Shown here: in pieces, positions 57,394 through 64,000 of the stretch
Numbering within the stretch: the stretch's first letter is position 1
How the letters are laid out: the number at the start of each line of letters is the position of its first letter
Assembly: GCF_001279695.1 (NCBI RefSeq)
Contig: NZ_LGDD01000166.1
Location: forward strand, 38,817 to 102,816
Direction of reading: 5' to 3'
Origin: Streptomyces sp. WM6378
GTDB lineage: Bacteria > Actinomycetota > Actinomycetes > Streptomycetales > Streptomycetaceae
DNA: 64,000 nucleotides
Made by a program: the position numbers and the translations under genes
Notes under the pieces: generated by a model
What the model was told of the DNA's origin: nothing
Databases searched by the model: none
Seen by the model: only the letters and a program-made list of their open reading frames with translations

Positions 57394-58935
57394 ATGGCAG
57401 ACAGTTCCACGCCCGAATCGGGTATTCCGACCGCCCTGGACCCCGATATGCCGGACAAGCGAGCCGGTCCGCCGGACGTGCCCGCACCGCCTTCCGCCGA
57501 ACCTCGACTTCCGCCTTCGGCGTCGGCTCTGATCAGGCGTCAGCGCATTCTTCTGATCGTCACCGCGGGCGCGGCACTGCTGTCCGTCGGCGGGCTCGTC
57601 GCCTCGGTCTTCGTCCGTTCCCCGGACCAGGACGCCGCCGGGCGCCGGGCCCCCGACCCCACCGTGCTCACCGCCCCGGTGCAGCAGCGTGTCCTCACCA
57701 AGTCGGTGATCCTGCGCGGCACCGTCGCCGCGGGCGGCAGCGTCAACTTCACGCCCGTACAGGGACAGTCCCAAGGGGCCGGGGCCAGTGCGCTGCTCCT
57801 GACCGGGATCCGCAAGAAGGCCGGCAGCGCGGTGGCGCCGGGCGACGTCCTCGTCGAGGTCTCCGGGCGGCCCGTCATCGCGCTGTCCGGGCCGGTCCCC
57901 GCCTACCGGGACCTGAAGCCGGGCGACACCGGCAAGGACGTCGGCGAACTCCAGGACGCGCTGCGCCGCCTCGGGTACGCCGACAGCGACCCGGCGGGCA
58001 CCTTCGGGCCGCGCACCAAGACCGCCGTCGCCGCGCTCTACGCCGACCGCGGCTACGACCCGCCCGACACCGGCGGCCCGCACGGCGCCGCGGACCAGCA
58101 GCCACTCGCCGCGGCCCGCCAGGCCGTCACCACCGCGCAGCGCGCCGTCACCGCCGCCCGCGCGACCCGCGACGGCGCGAAAGGGGCCGCCGCGATCTCG
58201 GCCGCCACCACCCAGCTCGGTTACGCCCAACAGGACCTGTCCACCGCGCAAAAGGCGCTCGACGACCTCGTCGCGCACACCGGGGTGATGCTCCCGCTCG
58301 CCGAGTTCACCTTCGTGCCCGCCTTCCCCGCCCGGCTCTCGGCCGTCAACGCAGCCGTCGGCTCGGCCGTCGCCGCGCCGCTGCTCACCATCGACTCGGG
58401 GCGGCCCGTGGTGACGACCGTCCTCACCCAGGACCAGAAGTCGTCGCTGCGCGAGGGCATGAAGGTCCAGCTCTCCGCTGAAGTGCTCGGCCAGGAGGCC
58501 AAGGGCGCCATCACCGCACTCGGCGCGTACACCACCGGATCATCCAACTCCGGCCAGCGCAACGGTAGTTCGGGCAGTGGCGGGCAGAGCGGCTCGTCCG
58601 GCGGCGGCCAGGACGGCGGCGGCGACACCCCGCAGACGCGGGCCGGCTACCCGCTGACCGTCACCCCGGACACCGAACTCCCCGCGCCCTGGCTCGGCCT
58701 CGACGTGCGGGTCACCGTGACCGCCGCGTCCAGCGACGGGCCGGTCCTCGTCGTGCCCGCCACCGCCGTGAGCGCGGGCGCCGACGGCCGCACCTCCGTG
58801 ACCGTACGCGCCGCCTCCGGCGCCCAGAACCGCATCCCGGTCACCGCGGGCATGGACGCCGGCGGGTACGTGGCCGTGACGGCCGCCCAGGGCTTCCGGC
58901 TCGCGGCCGGGGACGCCGTGGTGGTCGGCCAGTGA
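57394..58935 (+). CDS. Efflux adaptor (membrane-fusion type) with a peptidoglycan-binding domain
   Basis: A 513-residue extracytoplasmic adaptor. One membrane segment lies at about residues 52-72. A peptidoglycan-binding domain 1 follows (LKPGDTGKDVGELQDALRRLGY...AGTFGPRTKTAVAAL, about residues 172-210), then a coiled hairpin with Ala/Thr/Gln repeats, then lipoyl/beta-barrel regions and a Gly/Ser-rich linker (about 388-412). ATG at 57394. Its stop overlaps the ATPase start by 4 nt, so it forms a unit with the ABC genes, probably tethering the complex to the cell wall. Confidence 0.85.
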   Translation: MADSSTPESGIPTALDPDMPDKRAGPPDVPAPPSAEPRLPPSASALIRRQRILLIVTAGAALLSVGGLVASVFVRSPDQDAAGRRAPDPTVLTAPVQQRVLTKSVILRGTVAAGGSVNFTPVQGQSQGAGASALLLTGIRKKAGSAVAPGDVLVEVSGRPVIALSGPVPAYRDLKPGDTGKDVGELQDALRRLGYADSDPAGTFGPRTKTAVAALYADRGYDPPDTGGPHGAADQQPLAAARQAVTTAQRAVTAARATRDGAKGAAAISAATTQLGYAQQDLSTAQKALDDLVAHTGVMLPLAEFTFVPAFPARLSAVNAAVGSAVAAPLLTIDSGRPVVTTVLTQDQKSSLREGMKVQLSAEVLGQEAKGAITALGAYTTGSSNSGQRNGSSGSGGQSGSSGGGQDGGGDTPQTRAGYPLTVTPDTELPAPWLGLDVRVTVTAASSDGPVLVVPATAVSAGADGRTSVTVRAASGAQNRIPVTAGMDAGGYVAVTAAQGFRLAAGDAVVVGQ

Positions 58936-59720
58936 GGGGCCGGCGGTGGCGAGGCGGGCCGGCGGGAGAAAACCCGCAGGGCCTGGGGGCGCGGGCGGAC
59001 GAGCCGGCGCGCACCGGCGCCCCCGCCGTCATCGGCCTGGCCGCCGCCGCCCGGACCTACCCCGGGCCGCCCCCGGTGCACGCGCTGCGGCCCACCGATC
59101 TCACCGTCCACCGCGGCGAGTACATCGCCGTGGTCGGGCCCTCGGGGTCCGGGAAGTCGACGCTGCTCAATGTGATCGGCCTCGTCGACCGCCCCACCGG
59201 CGGGCGCTACCGGCTCGACGGCATCGACACCGGCGGCCTGCCCGAGGCCGACCGCACGGCCCTGCGCGGCCACCGCATCGGCCTCGTCTTCCAGGCCTTC
59301 CACCTGCTGCCGTACCGCACCGCCACGGAGAACGTCATGCTCGCCCAGGTCTACCTCGGCACCCCGCGCGCCCGACGGCGTACCGAGGCGGTGGACGCAC
59401 TGCTCGCCGTCGGCCTCGGGCACCGGCTCGACGCGCTGCCCTCCGCCATGTCCGGCGGCGAGCGCCAGCGCGTGGCCATCGCCCGCGCGCTGGTCAACCG
59501 GCCAAGCCTGCTGCTCTGCGACGAGCCCACCGGCAACCTGGACTCGGCGTCGGCAGGGCGGGTCATGAACACGCTCGACGCCCTCAACGGCAGCGGCATC
59601 ACCCTCGTCGTCATCACCCACGACCCGGCCGTCGCCGCCCGCGCGCGGCGCACCATCACCATCCGCGATGGTCAACTCGCCGAAGACAGCGGCGAGTTGA
59701 GCGTAGGGAGTCCGGTATGA
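58932..59720 (+). CDS. ABC transporter ATP-binding protein (MacB/LolD-like)
   Basis: A 262-residue ATPase of the MacB/LolD type. Walker A GPSGSGKS, Q-loop VFQAFHLLPYRTATEN, signature SGGERQR, Walker B LLLCDEPTGNLDS and the H-loop ITHDP are complete. The first 35 residues are a basic, Gly-rich N-terminal extension. GTG at 58932 overlaps the adaptor stop. It powers the permease that follows with a 4-nt overlap. Expected role is export of a peptide, lipid or small molecule outward. Confidence 0.92.
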   Translation: MRGRRWRGGPAGENPQGLGARADEPARTGAPAVIGLAAAARTYPGPPPVHALRPTDLTVHRGEYIAVVGPSGSGKSTLLNVIGLVDRPTGGRYRLDGIDTGGLPEADRTALRGHRIGLVFQAFHLLPYRTATENVMLAQVYLGTPRARRRTEAVDALLAVGLGHRLDALPSAMSGGERQRVAIARALVNRPSLLLCDEPTGNLDSASAGRVMNTLDALNGSGITLVVITHDPAVAARARRTITIRDGQLAEDSGELSVGSPV

Positions 59721-60988
59721 GGAGGCCCGCCCGGCGCCCGAGGCACCCCGGCAGCCCCCGTACCCGGATGGTCTTCAGGGACCTCGCGGCCGAATCGGTG
59801 GCGGGCATCCTGCAACGCCCGGCCCGTACCGCGCTGACCGTGCTCGGCACGCTGCTAGGCGTCGGCGCGTTCGTGGCCATCCTCGGGCTCACGGCCACCG
59901 CGCGCGGCCAGATCAGCTCCGACTTCACGGTGCTCGCCGCCACCCAGGTCACCGTGAAGGACGTCGGCGCGCCCGACCCGGGGCAACAGACCGGCGCGGC
60001 CACCCGCTACGACTTCCCCGACGACGCCGACCAGCGTGCCGGGCGACTCAACGGCGCCGTCCACGCGGGCACCTACTGGCAGGTGTTCAAGACTCCGCCC
60101 GCCGTCTCCACCCGCTCGGGACCCGCCGGCGCGGCGGCCGCGGGCGCCGAAGGCCTCACGGTGTACGCGGCGAGCCCGGGGCTGCTCCAGGCCGTCGGCC
60201 CCACGCTCGCCGGCGGCACCCTCTACAACACCTTCCACGACAGCCGACGCATGCACGTCGCGGTGATCGGTTCGGCCGTCGCCCGCCGCCTCGGCATCAG
60301 CAGTCTCGCGGCCCAGCCCGCCGTCTTCGTCAACGGCACCCCGTACACCGTCGTCGGCATCCTGCGGAACGTCGAGCGGCTGCCCAACCTGCTGCTCTCG
60401 GTGATGATCCCCGACCGCACGGCCCGCGCCGACTACGGCGACCCGGCGCCCGACTACGCCGCCACCATGCTCATCCAGACCCGCGTCGGCGCCGCCCGGC
60501 TCATCGCGAAGCAGGCCCCGCTCGCGCTCCGGCCGGACCGCCCCGACCACCTCCAGGCCGTGCCGCCGCCCGCACCCCACACGCTCCAGGACAGCGTCAC
60601 CGGGAGCCTCGACTCGCTGTTCCTGCTGCTCGCGGGCATCACTCTGGTGATCGGCACCGTCGGCATCGCCAACACCACCCTGGTCTCCGTCCTGGAACGC
60701 ACCGGCGAGATCGGCCTGCGCCGCTCACTGGGCGCGCGGCCCCGCCACATCGCCGCCCAGTTCCTCACCGAATCCGCGGCGCTCGGCACCCTCGGCGGCC
60801 TGCTCGGCACCGCCGTCAGCATCGTGGTCACGCTCTCGGTGGCGCTCGCCCACCACTGGACGGCCATCCTCGACCCGTGGACGACCCTGCCCGCCCCGCT
60901 GATCGGCACCCTCACCGGTCTGCTGGCCGGCGCCTACCCCGCGCTGCGCGCCGCCCGAATCGAACCCGCGGAGGCCCTTCGGCGCTGA
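59717..60988 (+). CDS. MacB-like ABC transporter permease
   Basis: A 423-residue FtsX/MacB-fold permease. It has one N-terminal membrane segment (TALTVLGTLLGVGAFVAILG), a large extracytoplasmic MacB_PCD domain (about residues 60-280), and three C-terminal segments starting LFLLLAGITLVIGTVG. The ERTGEIGLRRSLGARPRHI cytoplasmic loop contacts the ATPase. ATG at 59717 has AGGGAG 7 nt upstream and overlaps the ATPase stop by 4 nt. It completes the adaptor-ATPase-permease export unit. Confidence 0.92.
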   Translation: MRRPARRPRHPGSPRTRMVFRDLAAESVAGILQRPARTALTVLGTLLGVGAFVAILGLTATARGQISSDFTVLAATQVTVKDVGAPDPGQQTGAATRYDFPDDADQRAGRLNGAVHAGTYWQVFKTPPAVSTRSGPAGAAAAGAEGLTVYAASPGLLQAVGPTLAGGTLYNTFHDSRRMHVAVIGSAVARRLGISSLAAQPAVFVNGTPYTVVGILRNVERLPNLLLSVMIPDRTARADYGDPAPDYAATMLIQTRVGAARLIAKQAPLALRPDRPDHLQAVPPPAPHTLQDSVTGSLDSLFLLLAGITLVIGTVGIANTTLVSVLERTGEIGLRRSLGARPRHIAAQFLTESAALGTLGGLLGTAVSIVVTLSVALAHHWTAILDPWTTLPAPLIGTLTGLLAGAYPALRAARIEPAEALRR

Positions 60989-61155
60989 GTCCGGGCCCTT
61001 CGCCCCCATAGGGGGAGGGGTCCTGTGAGGAACGCCACGAAAGCGGCAAACGATCTCTATTGACTGCCAGAGTGGCTGACGCGCATCCTGCGCACCGCCG
61101 TTCTTTGCGGGCTGTTCCCGGTCAAAGAGCCACAAAAACATCCGGGAGCACTCTG

Positions 61156-63360
61156 TTGGCCGCCCTCGCGCGCTGGTGCGTCAGGCACCGCCTCGTCGCC
61201 GTACTGCTCTGGCTCCTCGCGCTCGGCGCCACCACCACCGCGGCGGCCGTCGCCGGCTCCGCCTACTCGAACGACTACGAGGTCCCCGGCACCGAGTCCG
61301 GCCGCGCGAGCACCCTGCTCGACGCCGCCTTCCACGGCCGGGGCGGCGACACCGACTCCGTCGTCTGGCACACCCACTCCGGCTCGGTCCGCGACAGCGC
61401 CGTACGGCAGCAGTTGGAGCGGACGCTCGCGCAGGTCGCGAAGCTCCCCGGCGTCGCCTCCGTGGCGGGCCCGTACGGGGCGGAGGGCGCGGCGCAGATC
61501 AGCGCCGACGGACGCACCGCGTACGCGACGGTCACCTTCGACGAGCAAGCCGACGACATCCCCAAGGCGCAGGCCAAGGCCGTCGTCGACACGGCCGGGG
61601 CCGCCGCGTCCGACTCGCTCGACGTCGAGCTCGGCGGCAGCGCGGTCGGGCTCACCGAAGCGCCGTCCGCGCACCTCAGCGAGGCCGTCGGCGTGGTCGT
61701 CGCGGCCGTCGTGCTGTTCCTCGCGTTCGGTTCGTTCGCCGCCAGCCTGCTCCCGATCGCCACCGCCCTTGTCGGCGTCGGCACCGCGTACGCGGGCATC
61801 GGACTGCTCGGCCACGTCATGACCGTCGCCGACTTCGCGCCCATGCTGGGCATGCTCGTCGGGCTCGGCGTCGGCATCGACTACGCCCTGTTCATCGTGA
61901 CCAGACACCGGCGCGCGCTGCGCCAGGGCATGGGTGTCGAGGAAGCGGCCCGCACGGCCGTCGCGACCACCGGCCGGGCCGTCGTCTTCGCGGGGGCGAC
62001 CGTCTGCATCGCCCTGCTCGGCATGCTCGTCCTGCGCCTGGGCTTCCTCAACGGCGTGGCCGTCGCCGCCTCCCTCACCGTCGTCCTGACCGTGGCCGCC
62101 TCCGTCACGCTGCTGCCCGCACTGCTCTCGTTCATCGGGATGCGGGCGCTCAGCCGCCGTGAGCGGCAGGGGCTCGCCGAACACGGCCCGCAGCCCGAGC
62201 CGCCCACCGGGTTCGCCGCCCGCTGGGCCGCCTTCGTGGAGCGCCACCCCAAGCTGCTCGGCGTGATCGCCACCGCGGTCATGCTGGTGCTCGCGCTGCC
62301 CGCGCTCTCCCTCCACCTCGGCACCTCCGACCAGGGCAACAACCCCGCCAAGAGCACCACGCGCAAGGCCTACGACCTCCTCGCGGACGGCTTCGGGCCC
62401 GGCGTGAACGGGCCGCTCGCCGTGGTCGCCGAGCTCGAAGGCCCCGGCGACCGGCTCGCGATGGAACGGCTGCCCGACGTGCTGCGCGCCACCGGCGGCG
62501 TCGCCTCGGTGAGCCCGGTGACGTACAACGGCAGCGGCAGCACCGCCGTCCTGACCGTCGTACCGGACTCGGCACCGCAGTCGCAGCGCACCAGCGACCT
62601 CGTCGACCGGCTGCGCCACGAGGTGCTCCCCGCCGCCGAGCGGGGCAGCTCGCTCAAGGCGCAGGTGGGCGGTGTGACCGCCGGCTACGACGACTTCGCG
62701 GCGATCATCGTCGGCAAACTCCCGCTGTTCGTCGGCGTGGTGATCGCGCTCGGCTGCGTCCTGCTGCTGCTCGCCTTCCGCTCGATCGGGATCCCGCTCA
62801 AGGCGGCCGCGATGAACGTGGCGGCGGTGGCCTCCGCGTTCGGCATCGTCGTCGCGGTCTTCCAATGGGGCTGGGGCAGCGAACTCATGGGCCTCGGCCG
62901 GTCCGGACCGATCGAACCGTTCCTGCCGGTGATCATGGTCTCCGTCCTCTTCGGCCTGTCCATGGACTACCAGGTGTTCCTGGTCAGCCGGATGTACGAG
63001 GAGTGGCTGGAGACCCGCGACAACCGGCGGGCGGTCCGGGTCGGCCTCGCCGAGACGAGTCGCGTGATCAACTCTGCTGCCGTCATCATGATTTCGGTCT
63101 TCCTCGCGTTCGTGCTCAGCGGCGACCGCGTCATCGCCATGTTCGGCATCGCGCTCGCGGCGGCCGTCGCGCTCGACGCGTTCGTCCTGCGCACCCTGCT
63201 CGTGCCCGCCCTCATGCACCTGCTCGGCGGCGCCAACTGGTGGCTGCCCGCCTGGCTCGACCGGCGACTCCCCAGGATCAGCATCGAGGCCCCCGAATGC
63301 CGCCGTGCGAAGATCCCGGAGCAGCCGGCGGCCGACCGGGCCGACCAACTCGTGCCCTAG
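61156..63360 (+). CDS. MMPL family RND transporter
   Basis: A 734-residue MmpL-type transporter with two halves of six membrane segments each plus two extracytoplasmic loops. Proton-relay motifs are GVGIDYALFIVTRHRRAL in the first half and GLSMDYQVFLVSRMYEEW in the second. Members export lipids, glycolipids or drugs using the proton gradient. TTG at 61156 is chosen for GGGAG 7 nt upstream; a TTG at 61060 opens the same frame but adds a hydrophilic leader. It lies about 170 nt after the permease, with a CCCCC/GGGGG hairpin near 61002-61015 between. Confidence 0.9.
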   Translation: MAALARWCVRHRLVAVLLWLLALGATTTAAAVAGSAYSNDYEVPGTESGRASTLLDAAFHGRGGDTDSVVWHTHSGSVRDSAVRQQLERTLAQVAKLPGVASVAGPYGAEGAAQISADGRTAYATVTFDEQADDIPKAQAKAVVDTAGAAASDSLDVELGGSAVGLTEAPSAHLSEAVGVVVAAVVLFLAFGSFAASLLPIATALVGVGTAYAGIGLLGHVMTVADFAPMLGMLVGLGVGIDYALFIVTRHRRALRQGMGVEEAARTAVATTGRAVVFAGATVCIALLGMLVLRLGFLNGVAVAASLTVVLTVAASVTLLPALLSFIGMRALSRRERQGLAEHGPQPEPPTGFAARWAAFVERHPKLLGVIATAVMLVLALPALSLHLGTSDQGNNPAKSTTRKAYDLLADGFGPGVNGPLAVVAELEGPGDRLAMERLPDVLRATGGVASVSPVTYNGSGSTAVLTVVPDSAPQSQRTSDLVDRLRHEVLPAAERGSSLKAQVGGVTAGYDDFAAIIVGKLPLFVGVVIALGCVLLLLAFRSIGIPLKAAAMNVAAVASAFGIVVAVFQWGWGSELMGLGRSGPIEPFLPVIMVSVLFGLSMDYQVFLVSRMYEEWLETRDNRRAVRVGLAETSRVINSAAVIMISVFLAFVLSGDRVIAMFGIALAAAVALDAFVLRTLLVPALMHLLGGANWWLPAWLDRRLPRISIEAPECRRAKIPEQPAADRADQLVP

Positions 63361-63393
63361 CAATCGCTCAGACGGATCAGATGGAGGAGTGGG

Positions 63394-63963
63394 ATGTTCG
63401 CAGTATCTCTGGGGGACGACGGGGCCGAACTCCGCCCGCTGGAGCCGTGGCAGGCCGAGGAGTTCCTCGCCCACATGGACCGGGGCCGCGAGTTCATCGG
63501 CACTCACATCGCCCTGCCCGACTTCGCGACCGACCTGCCCTCCGCGCGCGCCTTCCTCCAGGGGTACGCGGACAAGACGGCCGCCGACGCCGGGCGCATC
63601 TACGGCATCTGGCTCGACAGCACGCTGGTCGGCGCCGTCATCTTCCGGACCTTCGAACCGGCCCAGGGCAACTGCGAGGTCGGCTGCTGGCTGGAGGAGG
63701 CCGCGGTCGGGCGCGGCCTGATCACCCGGGCCATCACGACGCTGATCGACTGGGCCGTGGACGTACGCGGGATGCACCGCGTCGAGTGGGTGGCGTCCGC
63801 CGAGAACACCGCGAGCACCAACGTCGCCCGGCGGCTCGGCATGACCAAGGACGGGGTGCTCCGCGAGAGCTACCTCTACCGAGGGGTGCGGCACGACAGC
63901 GAGATCTGGGCGGTGCTCGCCGACGAGTGGCGGGCCGCGCGGGGGGGGCGGGCGGGGGGCTGA
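63394..63963 (+). CDS. GNAT acetyltransferase, RimJ/RimL-like
   Basis: A 189-residue N-acetyltransferase. Its central CEVGCWLEEAAVGRGLITRAITTLIDWA holds the acetyl-CoA pyrophosphate loop (V-G-R-G), and ENTASTNVARRLGM is the C-terminal helix typical of RimJ/RimL-type enzymes. Substrate is a protein N-terminus, ribosomal protein, or small molecule; the sequence does not decide. ATG at 63394 follows GGAGG. The last 10 residues come from a Gly/Arg-rich G-run that could contain a sequencing error. Window ends 37 nt later in low-complexity G. Confidence 0.85.
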   Translation: MFAVSLGDDGAELRPLEPWQAEEFLAHMDRGREFIGTHIALPDFATDLPSARAFLQGYADKTAADAGRIYGIWLDSTLVGAVIFRTFEPAQGNCEVGCWLEEAAVGRGLITRAITTLIDWAVDVRGMHRVEWVASAENTASTNVARRLGMTKDGVLRESYLYRGVRHDSEIWAVLADEWRAARGGRAGG

Positions 63964-64000
63964 GCCCGGGGCCGGGTTAGGGTTTGGGGAGGGGGGGGGG

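Noticed and set aside
61057..63894. A 945-codon minus-strand frame opposite the MMPL transporter
   Set aside because: Its composition is typical of antisense Streptomyces frames (Gly/Arg/Asp/Glu-rich, no domain), while the opposite strand encodes a clear transporter.

Overview
The window is high-GC actinobacterial chromosome, almost certainly Streptomyces. Codon third positions are nearly all G or C, GTG and TTG starts are common, there are many Tat and lipobox signals, and the gene order (gcvT-gcvH-glyA-sdaA, a dpp-type peptide transporter, cysteine desulfurase-mnmA, ligA, a GGDEF-EAL protein, gatC-gatA-gatB) looks like conserved Streptomyces core chromosome. I see no rRNA, tRNA, CRISPR, insertion sequence or prophage. 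Very long reading frames opposite or beside the real genes are GC-frame shadows and are left out.

Layout. 1-2131: 5' part of glgX (minus), cut by the window edge. 2273-4983: two tandem lipoprotein L,D-transpeptidases, each closed by a strong terminator. 5066-9037: enoyl-CoA hydratase, an anti-sigma-like ATPase, and a coupled pair of lipoproteins (NodB-fold protein and YVTN beta-propeller). 9102-10984: a two-gene operon of a cyclodipeptide synthase and a CYP121-like P450, closely resembling the mycocyclosin pair of Mycobacterium tuberculosis. This is the most striking item. 11187-13873: GNAT protein, MerR regulator, EF-hand protein and an F420/NADP-reductase-like protein.

13878-21170: serine/glycine block. 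A tandem glycine riboswitch leads into gcvT-gcvH-glyA, a terminator follows, then sdaA. A P-loop kinase-like gene and two SseB-like genes lie on the other side. 21559-27930: complete peptide ABC transporter (permease, binding lipoprotein, permease, two ATPases). 28026-40513: M1 peptidase, TRIC-family membrane protein, thioesterase, a DesT/FabR-like TetR regulator with its palindromic operator, two small membrane proteins (one carrying a REP-like element in frame), cysteine desulfurase, amidase, mnmA, a quinone-oxidoreductase-like enzyme divergent from a GlxA-type AraC regulator, DUF427, LOG-like, SDR and a MetE-like protein.

40539-55276: ligA, a GGDEF-EAL protein, a phospholipase C with an upstream EEP-fold protein whose active site looks degraded, the gatC-gatA-(79-aa protein)-gatB operon, and a second phospholipase C. 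Two copies of a roughly 170-bp dispersed repeat sit beside the two phospholipase genes. 55296-63963: cell-surface/export region with two lipoproteins (one only 45 aa), a secreted beta/gamma-crystallin protein, an adaptor containing a peptidoglycan-binding domain, MacB-like ATPase and permease, an MMPL transporter and a GNAT acetyltransferase.

Functionally the window combines housekeeping (one-carbon and serine metabolism, tRNA modification and amidation, DNA ligation) with envelope functions (L,D-crosslinking, amidase, phospholipases, peptide uptake, export) and one small natural-product operon.
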